Part shown: piece by piece, positions 8,435 through 16,946 of the stretch | Position numbering within the stretch: position 1 is the first letter of the stretch | Layout: the number at the start of each line of letters is the position of its first letter | NCBI GenBank assembly: GCA_021732005.1 | Contig: JAKFVT010000033.1 | Location: forward strand, 62,001 to 126,000 | DNA length: 64,000 bases | From: Mycobacterium sp. | Lineage (GTDB): Bacteria > Actinomycetota > Actinomycetes > Mycobacteriales > Mycobacteriaceae | Direction of reading: 5' to 3' | Notes under the pieces: model-generated | The model's database searches: none | Seen by the model: only the letters and a program-made list of their open reading frames with translations | Told to the model about the DNA's origin: nothing | Program-made: the position numbers and the translations under genes

Positions 8435-9283
8435 TCAGTGCTGCCAGTCGCTGGAGCCGTCGACCCTGGTGTAGGTACCGGTGGAGTTCTTCACGACGAT
8501 GGGATCGCCGGCGCCGAAGTTGTCGTAGAACCAGCGGGCGTTGGCGGGGCTGATGTTGATGCACCCGTGACTGACGTCGCGCTTCCCCTGATCGTCGACC
8601 GACCAGGGAGCGCTGTGCACGAAGTTGCCGCTGTCGTCGAACCGCACGGCGAGCTCGACCGTCGTCTTGTAGCCGTAGGTGGAGTTGACCGGAACCCCAT
8701 AGGTCGAGGAATCCATAACCACCGACGGCATCTTCTCCTGCACGTAGTAGGTCCCGTTCGCGGTTTGGTGACCCCCGGCCGCCATGCCCATCGACATCGG
8801 GATGGTCTTCTCCACCACCCCGTTGCGGGTGACGGTCAGCTGATGTGTCGCGTCGTCGGCGGTGGCGATCAGCGTGTCACCGGTGCGGAAGGTGGAGACG
8901 GTACCCGCGGCATCGACGGTCACCGTGGTGTGCGCAGGCCAGAAGCTGAGCGGACGCCACCGCAACTGGGTGGGAGTCATCCAGTAGAACTTGCCGGGGA
9001 CCGGTGGGATTGACGAGACGTGGATGGCGTTCTCGGTCGCGCCGGCATCTTCGACCAGTCCGGGAAAGTCGATGATGATCGGTTGAGCCACACCGACCGT
9101 CGAGCCGTTCGCAGGAGCTATCCTCGGTGGTCCGAACGGCGCGACGCCGGTGAACGGCGTCGGGTCCTGACCCGCGGCCGGATCACCCGGATCTGCCTGC
9201 GCCGGTGCCGGTGCCGCATTCGCTATCAGCAGCCCGGCGAACACCAAAGCGGCGACACGGGTGATCCTCGTCCAGCGCGACAT
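8435..9283 (-). CDS. L,D-transpeptidase (YkuD domain with Ig-like domain)
   Basis: This 282-residue secreted protein has a signal peptide to about residue 30 ending APAQA. An Ig-like beta domain spans about residues 50-140 and a YkuD catalytic domain follows. The active-site block contains an upstream His (FVHSAPW) and SHGCINIS with the nucleophilic Cys. It forms 3-3 cross-links in peptidoglycan and is the target class of carbapenems. The ATG at 9283 is chosen because GGGAGAA lies seven bases upstream; ATGs at 9298 and 9301 are alternatives. Which M. tuberculosis Ldt paralogue it matches is not decided here. Confidence 0.9.
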   Translation of the reverse strand: MSRWTRITRVAALVFAGLLIANAAPAPAQADPGDPAAGQDPTPFTGVAPFGPPRIAPANGSTVGVAQPIIIDFPGLVEDAGATENAIHVSSIPPVPGKFYWMTPTQLRWRPLSFWPAHTTVTVDAAGTVSTFRTGDTLIATADDATHQLTVTRNGVVEKTIPMSMGMAAGGHQTANGTYYVQEKMPSVVMDSSTYGVPVNSTYGYKTTVELAVRFDDSGNFVHSAPWSVDDQGKRDVSHGCINISPANARWFYDNFGAGDPIVVKNSTGTYTRVDGSSDWQH

Positions 9284-9344
9284 CTGCGTTTCTCCCATCA
9301 CGTGCTCTGGGAGTCAGTGTCGCATGACGGACCACCGAGATCAG

Positions 9345-10163
9345 TCAGGCTGCGACATAATCCATTCCGAACGAGCGCCGTCGGCTGCGGGCGGCCAATC
9401 CCGACAGAAGCGCCCACGTCACGCCGATCGTCGTCCACATCAATGCCTGGTTCAGCAGCGAATACAGCTGGAAATCGGCCAGCACCTGAGCCGGGAAGCC
9501 CTCGATCAGGATGCCGTCCGGTCCGGAAAGCGGGCCGGGAACCTCGTGGAAGCCGGGCAACGCAGCGAAGGTGACCAGCATGATCACTCCGTAACCACCG
9601 GCTGCGAGCGCGGTCGCCGGCCAACTCCCCCACCGCCGCGACCAGGCCAACCCTGCGGCGGTCGCCACGCACGCCGCGATCACGGAGACCACCGTGATGG
9701 CCAGGAAGGCCGAACTTCGCGCGCCGATGGTCTCTTCCAGACCGACGGTGGGCGGATTCGGCGGATACTTCAGGCCCGGCACCAACGTGATCGCCCCGAA
9801 CATCCCCGCCGACAGCAGCAGCGCCAGGCCGGTGGGATCGGCCGCGCCCCCGCGTCGCTCGATCGCAGAGCGAATCACGTTGTAGGCCACCACGAACAGC
9901 ACGCCCATCGCGACGGCGAAGGCGACGATTCCGACGGCGGCACCGATGTTCTCCTGCACCGAGCGGCTGAAGAGCTCGTGACCGTGGCCATGACCTTCTC
10001 CGGCGAGCTCGGCCTCGGCGTGTTCGCGAGCGCCTTCGTAGTCCACCGCGGTGGAGATCAACGGTTCGATCAGCCACCGGCTGAACGCGAAGCAGACAAC
10101 CCCGCCCATCACGCCGGGTACGAGATAGCGTACAGCTGCGGGTAATTCGGCGGTCAGTGGCAC
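9345..10163 (-). CDS. cbtA: CbtA family cobalt transporter subunit
   Basis: This 272-residue protein has about seven hydrophobic helices and a His-rich periplasmic or cytosolic loop (GHGHGHE) after the first helix. The pattern VPGLKYPPNPP is typical of CbtA. It overlaps cbtB by ten bases and sits at the end of the nitrile hydratase operon. Since the hydratase alpha subunit has a cobalt-type motif, local cobalt supply is the natural role. Confidence 0.88.
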   Translation of the reverse strand: MPLTAELPAAVRYLVPGVMGGVVCFAFSRWLIEPLISTAVDYEGAREHAEAELAGEGHGHGHELFSRSVQENIGAAVGIVAFAVAMGVLFVVAYNVIRSAIERRGGAADPTGLALLLSAGMFGAITLVPGLKYPPNPPTVGLEETIGARSSAFLAITVVSVIAACVATAAGLAWSRRWGSWPATALAAGGYGVIMLVTFAALPGFHEVPGPLSGPDGILIEGFPAQVLADFQLYSLLNQALMWTTIGVTWALLSGLAARSRRRSFGMDYVAA

Positions 10164-10378
10164 GGGAACCCCAGCAGGTGACGTGCGTCGTGCAGGAACT
10201 CGTGGATATGGGCGTCCGAGCCGAACACCGATACGGCACCTTGGTCATACCCGACGAAGTAGTAGAGGATCAGCGCGAGCAGCGTCAGCACAGCCAGCCG
10301 CAGTGGGGTGGCGAGACTGTTCGCGGCCGCCCGCAGGTCCAGACGCGGCGCACCGAGGGTGGGATTGGCTTCGTTCAT
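10154..10378 (-). CDS. cbtB: CbtB family cobalt transporter subunit
   Basis: This 74-residue protein has one transmembrane helix at about residues 25-45. Its C terminus (SDAHIHEFLHDARHLLGFPCH) carries five His and a Cys, the family metal-binding tail. CbtA and CbtB are usually encoded side by side and were first named from cobalamin-regulated operons. Here they follow a Co-type nitrile hydratase, so transcription probably starts upstream at the hydratase promoter. No B12 riboswitch is visible in the short gap. Confidence 0.88.
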   Translation of the reverse strand: MNEANPTLGAPRLDLRAAANSLATPLRLAVLTLLALILYYFVGYDQGAVSVFGSDAHIHEFLHDARHLLGFPCH

Positions 10379-10396
10379 CGAAAGGTCCTCGCAGTT

Positions 10397-10714
10397 CTAG
10401 TGGTCGTGGTCGTGCTCGTGGGCGAGCGCGTGATCGTTGGCGTCGGTGAGCAGCGGCGCGGTCAACAGCTCGTGGCGGTCGATGAGTTTGTCCAGCGTCG
10501 CGACCCAGTGGTCGTAGTACTCCCATTGCCCCCGTTCGGATTCGGGGCGGCCTTCCCACTCGCCGATCTGCGCGATCAGGGTCTCCTGAAACTCACTCCA
10601 GGGGTAATGCCGGAACTCCGAGAGCGCGAGTGCCAATCCGAAGGCGCGGCGCTGCCATTCGTGGTCGAACTGCGGGGCCGCCTGATCGGTGGTGCAAGTC
10701 TCGTGCAGCTTCAT
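10397..10714 (-). CDS. Nitrile hydratase accessory/activator protein
   Basis: This 105-residue protein resembles the N-terminal part of the nitrile hydratase beta subunit (FDHEWQRRAFGLALAL, then WSEFQETLIAQI), as activators of Co-type enzymes do. It ends with a His/Asp-rich tail, HALAHEHDHDH, well suited to carry cobalt. It overlaps nthA by four bases. Such proteins escort cobalt-loaded alpha subunit into the apoenzyme. Confidence 0.85.
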   Translation of the reverse strand: MKLHETCTTDQAAPQFDHEWQRRAFGLALALSEFRHYPWSEFQETLIAQIGEWEGRPESERGQWEYYDHWVATLDKLIDRHELLTAPLLTDANDHALAHEHDHDH

Positions 10715-11331
10715 GACGCCGGACCTGCCAACGCCACTCCGATCATCGACTCCGTGGTCACCAGATCCATCAACATCTCGTCAGTGAAACCCTCGGTGCC
10801 CGATGGCCTTTCGGGGATAACGAACCATCGCGAGTGGCCGCTGGAGTCCCATACCTTGATCTCGGTGTCGGCCGGCAGGTCGACTCCTACCTCGGCGAGC
10901 ACCTTGCGCGGTTCGCGGGCGGCCCGCGATCGGAACGTCGGATCCTTGTACCAGTAGGGCGGCAGCCCGAGCACCGGCCACGGGAAGCACGAACACAGCG
11001 TGCAGATCACCAGGTTGTGCACCCCGGGCGTATTGGCGACGGCCTGCAGATGTTCGCCCTCGGCACCCGCCATGCCGTCGGGCAGGTTGAGTTCGGCCAC
11101 GGCCGCCGGGGTGTCGACCACGACCTTGGCCGCGAATTCGGGATCAGTCCAAGCCTTTACGACGATCTTCTTGCCGTTGAGCGGCGTCATCTCGGTCTCG
11201 AAGTAGGCCAGCACCTTGTCCACGGTCTGCGGCGTGATGACGCCCTTCTCGATGAGCAGTGCCTCCAAGGCAGCCACCTGCTTGGCGCTGATCTCCTCGC
11301 GGTCGGGCGGGTAGGCGAACTGTCCGGTCAT
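10711..11331 (-). CDS. nthA: Nitrile hydratase alpha subunit, cobalt type
   Basis: This 206-residue protein contains the metal-binding claw ICTLCSC at residues 109-115 (C110, C113, S114, C115). The Thr between the first cysteines is characteristic of Co(III) enzymes; Fe enzymes have Ser. The two later cysteines are normally oxidised to sulfinate and sulfenate. With the beta subunit it hydrates nitriles to amides. The order beta-alpha-activator is that of Rhodococcus Co-type operons. Overlaps of four bases link it to both neighbours. Confidence 0.95.
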   Translation of the reverse strand: MTGQFAYPPDREEISAKQVAALEALLIEKGVITPQTVDKVLAYFETEMTPLNGKKIVVKAWTDPEFAAKVVVDTPAAVAELNLPDGMAGAEGEHLQAVANTPGVHNLVICTLCSCFPWPVLGLPPYWYKDPTFRSRAAREPRKVLAEVGVDLPADTEIKVWDSSGHSRWFVIPERPSGTEGFTDEMLMDLVTTESMIGVALAGPAS

Positions 11332-12065
11332 GCTTTCTCCTCGATCGGTGCCAAATAGGCTTCGAACAACTCGGCGTAGAGTTTCAGCGGGCCGCCCTCG
11401 GCCCGCGGGCCCCAGATCTCGGCCGGATCGAATTCGACGATGTAGATCGGCATCGGGTCACCGATGCCGTCGCCGGTGTGGGTGAAATAGCCGTAGTCAC
11501 CCTCGAAAACGCGTTCCACGGTGCCGACCCGTTCACGCAGGTAACCCGGCAACCGGCTGTGTGCGTCAGCGGGGACATTGGTGATGCGCACCTGCGAGCC
11601 GACTGCGAACTTCGGGTGCGCGACGTCACGGCGCGGGCTGTCCCCGAGGCGCAGGTAGGCGATCACCTGGTCGTCGATCGCCGGAAGGTCCTCGGCGTCG
11701 GCGCCCGAGCCGGCCTCGGACATCCGCTCGGCGAGCTCCTCCTCGGTCACATAGCCCTTGTCGATGAAGAACTGGGTGATGCCGCCCAGCCACTTCTCGT
11801 AATAGCGAAACTTGAAGTAGTCGAACGGGTTCATCGCCTCGGCGCCGGTACGCAGGTCGGCCCACGTCCACTCGTCCTTGAAGGCGGTGGGCACTTCGTC
11901 GATGGGATACGCCGGCAGCGCGGCCCCGAGATGGTTCGACAACCCCATCATCGCGACATGGATGCCGAAGATGCGCTTCTCCCACTCCTCAACGAAGACC
12001 CGCTTCTCCAGCGTCAACGGCTCGGGCAGGCCTTCGAGGCCGCCAAGATAGTGCTGCAGTTTCAT
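11328..12065 (-). CDS. nthB: Nitrile hydratase beta subunit
   Basis: This 245-residue protein starts at the ATG at 12065 and has the typical beta-subunit opening (MKLQHYLGGLEGL) and a helical N-terminal half. The C-terminal SH3-like barrel contains FAVGSQVRI, RLPGYLRERVGTVE and VEFDPAEIWG. It overlaps nthA by four bases and touches the DUF1097 gene upstream (TGATG). It pairs with the alpha subunit to form the hydratase. Confidence 0.94.
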   Translation of the reverse strand: MKLQHYLGGLEGLPEPLTLEKRVFVEEWEKRIFGIHVAMMGLSNHLGAALPAYPIDEVPTAFKDEWTWADLRTGAEAMNPFDYFKFRYYEKWLGGITQFFIDKGYVTEEELAERMSEAGSGADAEDLPAIDDQVIAYLRLGDSPRRDVAHPKFAVGSQVRITNVPADAHSRLPGYLRERVGTVERVFEGDYGYFTHTGDGIGDPMPIYIVEFDPAEIWGPRAEGGPLKLYAELFEAYLAPIEEKA

Positions 12066-12595
12066 CAGGCCGGGCTTCCTTCCGTGTGCGGGGGTGCGGT
12101 TTCTACGACCGGCTTCTTCGTCATCGCGGTGGCCAGGTATTCGGAAAGCAAGCCAAAGGACGCTCCGAGGACGCAGGCCACCGCGGCCACGAGCCCGGGG
12201 TGCGAGACGGTGGTGACGGTGATGTCGTTGCCTCGTCCGGCGACCGTCGAAACCGTGGAGGCGAATCCGACGACGACGGCGGGAGTGGTGGCCAACAGGG
12301 GTACCCACGACGCCTGCACCATGACAGCGCTGCCGACGCCCACAGCGATGGCGGTCACCAGCAGGCTGCCGCCCATCAGGTAAGCGGCGTACAGGCTGGC
12401 CGAGGCGATGACCACGCCGACGATGTTCGACGAGACCGATCGGACCCAGCCGGCGACTCCGCCACCGACGAAGAAGAACGATGCCCACGCCAGGAACACC
12501 ACCCAGATCGGCACGGTGATGACTTCGGCAGTGAACGCGACTGCCACGCCGCCGAGCACGCCGATGCTCAGCGTCAAGGCTGTCCGAGAATCCAT
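12065..12595 (-). CDS. DUF1097-type membrane protein leading the nitrile hydratase operon
   Basis: This 176-residue protein has five or six hydrophobic helices and a short polar tail. Its length and profile (GVLGGVAVAFTAEVITVPIWVVFLAWASFF) match the DUF1097 family. It is the first gene of the operon and overlaps nthB by one base, so it may serve uptake of a nitrile or amide, but this is inferred from position only. The ATG at 12595 has an AAGGTGGG site upstream. Confidence 0.7.
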   Translation of the reverse strand: MDSRTALTLSIGVLGGVAVAFTAEVITVPIWVVFLAWASFFFVGGGVAGWVRSVSSNIVGVVIASASLYAAYLMGGSLLVTAIAVGVGSAVMVQASWVPLLATTPAVVVGFASTVSTVAGRGNDITVTTVSHPGLVAAVACVLGASFGLLSEYLATAMTKKPVVETAPPHTEGSPA

Positions 12596-12713
12596 GGCCC
12601 ACCTTCTTCGAAGGGTTGATGACTCGCTGCGGCACCGAAGCGGAGTACGGTGAAATCAGCCTCAGCCCAGGGAGTTTCAGCAGTGTTACGGCCCGGTTGC
12701 TCCGCCCGTCAGG

Positions 12714-12741
12714 TCCGGACACGAAACACGCAATTCCGGAC
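12714..12741. promoter_or_regulatory. TCCGGAC direct repeat spaced 21 bp in the regulator/hydratase divergent region
   Basis: TCCGGAC occurs at 12714-12720 and 12735-12741, exactly two helical turns apart, in the 240-bp region between the divergent DUF1097-hydratase operon and the GlxA-type regulator. AraC-type proteins bind such repeats. The functional role is inferred. Confidence 0.35.
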
Positions 12742-12835
12742 TTCGCGGTGTTGCCGCACTGTTCGCGTTGCCGTCGCACCGCGGTGCCGCTACGTTGACT
12801 TCACCTCGGATGGGGTCACGAGAGGACAGCACCGG

Positions 12836-13915
12836 GTGTCAGACGAGCACACTTCACAGCGGCCGACCGCCGCGGGGCGTCGACCCGCGAATGCGCAGGG
12901 ATCACCGGCGCCCAAGATCGTCGTGTTCGCGCTGTACGACAAAGTGACGCTGCAAGATGTCGCCGCACCGCTTGAAATATTCGCGCGGGCAAACGATTTC
13001 GGCGCGAGATACCAGGTGATCCTGGCCTCGCTGACCGGTGAAGCGGTCAACACGACCTCCTTCGTCACCCTCAAAGTCGATGTCCCGCTGGCCGAGGTGC
13101 CGAATCGGATCGACACGTTGATCGTGCCGGGCGGGGTGCCACCGGACTTCTACTTCACCCCCGGCGAGCACGACATCCCCGAAGAGCAGACGCCGGACGT
13201 GGTGGCATCGGCATTGGAGATGGTGGGCGAATTGGCTCCGCGGGCGCGCAGGGTGGCCTCGGTCTGCACCGGCGCATTCGTGCTTGCCGCTCTGGGCTTA
13301 CTCGAAGGCCGCCGTGCGACCACCCATTGGGCGCATTGCCAGGAGTTGGCGCGCACCTACCCCGAGATCGAGGTGGTGCCGGATTCGTTGTTCGTTCAGG
13401 ACGGCCCGTACATCACCGGAGCGGGAATCAGCGCGGGCGTCGACCTCGGTCTGGCCATGGTCGAAAGCGACTACGGCCCCGACGTTGCCCGGCGGGTGGC
13501 GCGATGGATGGTGGTGTTCCTGCAACGCCCCGGGGGCCAGGCCCAGTTCAGCGTCTGGACCGAGGCGGCCTCGCCGGTATCGCGCGGCCTTCGCGAGATC
13601 CTCGACTCCGTCGTGACCGATCCGGCAGCCGATCACTCGATCGCGTCGATGGCCGAACGCGCCGCCGTCAGCGAGCGGCATCTCGTTCGCATGTTCCGCG
13701 ATCAGGTCGGGTTGACGCCGTCGCGGTTCGTCGAGCAGGCCCGGCTGGAGGCCGCGAAGGTACTGCTGGCGACCGGCGATCACGGCCAAGAAACCGTCGC
13801 GCGGCGGGCCGGCTTCGGGTCGGCGGACACCATGCGCCGCACCTTCCGCCGCGCATTGGGCGTGTCGCCGAGCTCGTACCGAAGCCGTTTTCGTACGACC
13901 GGAATCCATCGCTAG
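12836..13915 (+). CDS. GlxA family transcriptional regulator (DJ-1/PfpI domain plus AraC HTH)
   Basis: This is 359 residues from a GTG at 12836, preceded by a GAGAGGAC site. The N-terminal half is a class I amidotransferase-like fold with the elbow Cys in ASVCTGAFVLAALGLL and a VPGGVPPD turn. The C-terminal 100 residues hold two AraC helix-turn-helix units (SIASMAERAAVSERHLVRMF and the GFGSADTMRRTFRRALGVSP signature). It is divergent from the nitrile hydratase operon, so it is the likely activator responding to a nitrile, amide or acid. Confidence 0.85.
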   Translation: MSDEHTSQRPTAAGRRPANAQGSPAPKIVVFALYDKVTLQDVAAPLEIFARANDFGARYQVILASLTGEAVNTTSFVTLKVDVPLAEVPNRIDTLIVPGGVPPDFYFTPGEHDIPEEQTPDVVASALEMVGELAPRARRVASVCTGAFVLAALGLLEGRRATTHWAHCQELARTYPEIEVVPDSLFVQDGPYITGAGISAGVDLGLAMVESDYGPDVARRVARWMVVFLQRPGGQAQFSVWTEAASPVSRGLREILDSVVTDPAADHSIASMAERAAVSERHLVRMFRDQVGLTPSRFVEQARLEAAKVLLATGDHGQETVARRAGFGSADTMRRTFRRALGVSPSSYRSRFRTTGIHR

Positions 13916-13952
13916 CCCCTTCACCCGGCCTGTTGTGGTGCCAGAGTGAAAA

Positions 13953-13983
13953 TTGAATACAACACAGCAAGCGCGGATATAAT
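13953..13983 (+). promoter_or_regulatory. Putative sigma-A type promoter (TTGAAT-N19-TATAAT)
   Basis: TATAAT at 13978-13983 is a perfect -10 hexamer, rare in this GC-rich sequence. A TTGAAT -35 lies 19 bases upstream. It precedes the repeat-rich secreted protein at 14056. Confidence 0.5.
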
Positions 13984-14055
13984 TGTTTGAGCGTCAACCG
14001 ATGGCTAAAGTCACAGCCGGGTTGGGTACTACCTCGGCATACTAAGGACCGGATC

Positions 14056-14763
14056 GTGAAATCGAGCATCAGCCCGTCATTATCAGCAAAGATTTGTGCC
14101 GTATGCGTCGGAGGGCCGGTGATCGCCCTTGTCATCGGCGCGCCCGTCGCCCTGGCAGCGCCGTCCACCGGCACCGGTAGCGCCCACAAACAGGCCTCGT
14201 CCGACAACTCGAGCAGCAATGCCAAGCGGCACCCACGCGTGCACGCTGCCGCGGATCCGCAGCCCACACCCGACTTCGCCGTCTCGTTCAACGGACGCAC
14301 CGTCGTCCAGACCGGCAGCGCGACGGCAACGTCGGATCCGGGATTCAATTTGGCGGTGGCAGGCGCGGGCAGCAGCGCGCACGCCGGCGGCGGTCTGTTC
14401 AATTTCGCGGTGGCGGATCACAACAGCACGGCCGATGCGACCGGCGGGATCCTGAACTTCGCCAGTGCCGACTACGACAGCCACGCAACAGCCCACGATG
14501 GGCTCTTCACCGTGGCCACAGCCCAAAATGGCAGTGCCGCAACGATTACCGGCGGAAAGCTCAACATCGCCGACGCCAACAACGGCAGCACGGCATCGGT
14601 GAGCGGCGGTGACCGAAATCAGGCGATCGCAGACGGCAGCGGCAGCGTGGCGTTCGCCGGCAACGGCAGCAACAACGAGGCGACCGCATACTGCGGCTCG
14701 CATGCCGATGCCAGTGGGGGCGACAACCTGTTCGTGACCACACCGGCCGGCGGCTGTCCGTAA
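14056..14763 (+). CDS. Secreted Gly/Ser/Ala repeat protein, probable beta-solenoid
   Basis: This is 235 residues from a GTG at 14056, with AAGGACC about seven bases upstream; a longer frame to 13987 is less likely. An N-terminal signal peptide ends near LAAPS. From residue about 75 the protein is built of short units such as GGLFNFAVADHNSTADATGG, GGILNFASADYDSHATA and GGKLNIADANNGSTASVSGG, spaced about 22 residues apart. This is the look of a parallel beta-helix. It ends with a lone Cys pair. Function is unknown; a cell-surface or secreted role is likely. Confidence 0.7.
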   Translation: MKSSISPSLSAKICAVCVGGPVIALVIGAPVALAAPSTGTGSAHKQASSDNSSSNAKRHPRVHAAADPQPTPDFAVSFNGRTVVQTGSATATSDPGFNLAVAGAGSSAHAGGGLFNFAVADHNSTADATGGILNFASADYDSHATAHDGLFTVATAQNGSAATITGGKLNIADANNGSTASVSGGDRNQAIADGSGSVAFAGNGSNNEATAYCGSHADASGGDNLFVTTPAGGCP

Positions 14764-14779
14764 GGCTGCGGCCCGGGCA

Positions 14780-15367
14780 TCAGTCGACCGAGCTGACGGT
14801 CGCGTCGCAGATCGGCACGTCGAGGTTCAGCCTATGCGGCACAACGTCATTGGGTGCCGTGACGACCAAAGTTCCCCACCGCGCACACGCCTTGTACGTC
14901 GCGGAGTCGACCGCCGAGGCCGTGACGTCGGCAGTGGCGACGTCACCGGGGTTGAGCGTCAGGCGATGCGCTGCGTTGGCGGGGCGGCGTGGCACATTGA
15001 TCAGCACGCCGCCGGCGGGCGTGACCAGATCAGCGCCCGGATAGCCGACCAGCGTGCAGGCGTGTCCGGAAGCGTTCGTGAAGTACACGGTGACCTGACG
15101 TTGCGCGCCGGATGCCTGCAAGGGCCCGGTGGTGACGGTGAGGTCATTGCCTGCGCATCCCCCTGACGCACTCGGAGCGGACTGCGGCGTCGGGGTGGGT
15201 GTGGCCGTCACAGTGACGGTGGTCGGCGCCGCGGGTGGTGGCGTCGCCGCTGCCGACGTGGACGTCGGTGCGGTCGCCTGCGGCGCCGGCGCAGCGGTCT
15301 GCCCGGCGGAACAACCGGCGAGCAGAACAACAGTTGTCAGAAGTAACGCGGGTCTTGCGGATGTCAT
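14780..15367 (-). CDS. DUF4232-type lipoprotein
   Basis: This 195-residue lipoprotein has the signal peptide and lipobox LLAGC at residues 14-18. A Thr/Ala/Pro-rich linker (about 20-65) and a beta-sandwich domain follow. The domain has the DUF4232 pattern: an early Cys (GGCAGNDL), GHACTLVGYPG and a later Cys in YKACARWG. The ATG at 15367 is chosen because the signal peptide begins there and a GGTGGG site lies upstream. The domain is common on actinobacterial surfaces, and its function is unknown. Confidence 0.8.
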   Translation of the reverse strand: MTSARPALLLTTVVLLAGCSAGQTAAPAPQATAPTSTSAAATPPPAAPTTVTVTATPTPTPQSAPSASGGCAGNDLTVTTGPLQASGAQRQVTVYFTNASGHACTLVGYPGADLVTPAGGVLINVPRRPANAAHRLTLNPGDVATADVTASAVDSATYKACARWGTLVVTAPNDVVPHRLNLDVPICDATVSSVD

Positions 15368-15451
15368 GTCGCCATCCCACCCCACCGGTGCGGCTACCGA
15401 TTCCACATTGTGGCTGTTTTCTTGTGACCGATCGTGGGCATTAGAGGACAC

Positions 15452-15685
15452 ATGAACAAGCTGGCCCGAGTTCGGCATGCCGAGCAGCGCGTCGTCAAAC
15501 TCCAGCGGCGGGTCTGGCTGGCGCAGGTGTTGATGTGGCCCACGCTCATCGTCGGCACAGTCGTGTCGGTGGGGGTGGGTGTCTGGTTCCTTCAGCGCCG
15601 ATCGGGAGGCGGACGGCACGAGATGCCGGAGAATCCCGGAGCGCATGAGGCAGGCGTCGTCACTGCGGAAGCCGGCGGCGTGTAG
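15452..15685 (+). CDS. Small single-pass membrane protein
   Basis: This is 77 residues from the ATG at 15452 with AGAGGA six bases upstream. A basic amphipathic N-terminal region (MNKLARVRHAEQRVVKLQRR) precedes one transmembrane helix (VLMWPTLIVGTVVSVGVGVW) and a short Gly/Glu-rich tail. I do not recognise the family. It lies between a lipoprotein gene on the other strand and the GH16 gene. Confidence 0.6.
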   Translation: MNKLARVRHAEQRVVKLQRRVWLAQVLMWPTLIVGTVVSVGVGVWFLQRRSGGGRHEMPENPGAHEAGVVTAEAGGV

Positions 15686-15694
15686 CGGCGTCCG

Positions 15695-16498
15695 CTACCA
15701 GATGCGGATCCAGTCGACGAGCATCGCCGCCGGCCAGGTGCCCAGAGAGGGGTCACCGCCACCCGGTCCCCCGACGGCGAGATTGAACATCGGCGACAGC
15801 CAATAGCCGGGATTGTTGAACGGCCAGCGCAGGTCGGTGGGGTTGCCGTGGACCGGGATCGGCTTGGGCGGCACGGTGAAGTACGGCTTCGCACCGTCGG
15901 CGTAGTCGCGCCAGAACTTGAATCCGTCAGCGTCCCAACGCATCCGCCAGGTGTGCCAGCCGCCGTCGACCAGCCCGGCAATCGACTTGCTTTCCCACGT
16001 CTTGCCGTTCGATGCGGCGTGGACGGTGGTGCCCGGGGCCCAGTTGCGGTTGCCGTAGAACTCGAAGATGTCGACCTCGCCGTCGGGCAGCGGATCTTCG
16101 TTGACCGCCCAGTACGCGGGCCAGGCCCCCGAGGTCAGGCAGTCGAGCTTGGCCCGCGCTTCCCAGGTGTGGCCCATGGGGACTCGCCAGTTTCCGCGCA
16201 CCTTGCCGCTGAAGTACTGATCGTCTTCGTGGGTGGCGAGGAGCACAAGGTTGGAGTTTCCGTCGAGAAAGACGTTGCGCCGGTCGTCGCGGTATTGGCT
16301 CTCTACCGGTGGCCAGACATCGTCCTGCCAGTTCTGGACCGACCAATTCGCGGGGTTGGGGGCCGACCCCGCCGGTCCGTCGAAGTCGTCCTGGAACAGG
16401 TAGGGGGCTTCCGCGTTTGCACTGGGGATCGGGAGCGCGGCGGCCAGCAGGCCCAGCCCCGACATCAACATCATGCTTCGACGGTCCAATTCGGGCAC
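15695..16498 (-). CDS. Secreted glycoside hydrolase family 16 protein
   Basis: This is 267 residues from a GTG at 16498. The N terminus (MPELDRRSMMLMSGLG, then a hydrophobic run and ANA) looks like a Tat signal with twin Arg. The GH16 active site is GEVDIFEFYG, matching the family pattern E-x-D-x-x-E with the two catalytic acids. It strongly resembles M. tuberculosis Rv0315 as I recall it (YRDDRRNVF, HTWEARxKLDCLT, AMLVDWIR). A beta-1,3-glucan or related polymer is the likely substrate. Confidence 0.88.
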   Translation of the reverse strand: MPELDRRSMMLMSGLGLLAAALPIPSANAEAPYLFQDDFDGPAGSAPNPANWSVQNWQDDVWPPVESQYRDDRRNVFLDGNSNLVLLATHEDDQYFSGKVRGNWRVPMGHTWEARAKLDCLTSGAWPAYWAVNEDPLPDGEVDIFEFYGNRNWAPGTTVHAASNGKTWESKSIAGLVDGGWHTWRMRWDADGFKFWRDYADGAKPYFTVPPKPIPVHGNPTDLRWPFNNPGYWLSPMFNLAVGGPGGGDPSLGTWPAAMLVDWIRIW

Positions 16499-16541
16499 GG
16501 CTCGACCATAAAGCAGCGGCCGCGCTCGGGCGCGCATTTGG

Positions 16542-16946
16542 TCAGTCGAAGATGTCCCCATCGAGGTAGAACCAGCGGCGGGCCCGCACGGCGAAGCGGG
16601 ACCGCTCGTGCAACACCCCAGGTCGGGGGCCTTGCCGGTACCGTGCCCGGAATTCGACCTCGCCGGTTTCGTCACCGCGCTGACCGTCGACGGTGTCGAG
16701 GATTTCCAGCCCGGCCCAGGTCAGCCCGTCGGTCGCCGTGAGCGAATCGGGGCGAGTGCGCGGATGCCAGGTCTGCCAGACGTAGTCGAGCTCGCCCACG
16801 GCGTAGGCGCTGTATCGGGACCGCATCAGCTGTTCGGCGGTGCAGGCCTGGCTCTCGCCGCGGTGCAGCGGCAGGCAACAGCGGCCGAACGGTGCGCCGG
16901 AGCCGCACGGGCACGGATCGGTGGGCGCATGGCTCGCCAGCTTCAG
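16542..16946 (-). CDS. YchJ/UPF0225 family SEC-C protein with probable CTG start
   Basis: The protein contains the SEC-C zinc motif [13 protein letters not shown] followed by [21 protein letters not shown], the YchJ signature, and ends at 16542 (about 134 residues). No ATG, GTG or TTG lies in frame upstream of the zinc motif. The only in-frame ATG (16824-16826) would remove it. A CTG at 16944-16946 overlaps the stop codon of the preceding methyltransferase gene as CTGA, the same geometry as ATGA and GTGA couplings elsewhere here. I therefore place the start there. YchJ-like proteins have no firmly known reaction. Confidence 0.65.
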   Translation of the reverse strand: MKLASHAPTDPCPCGSGAPFGRCCLPLHRGESQACTAEQLMRSRYSAYAVGELDYVWQTWHPRTRPDSLTATDGLTWAGLEILDTVDGQRGDETGEVEFRARYRQGPRPGVLHERSRFAVRARRWFYLDGDIFD

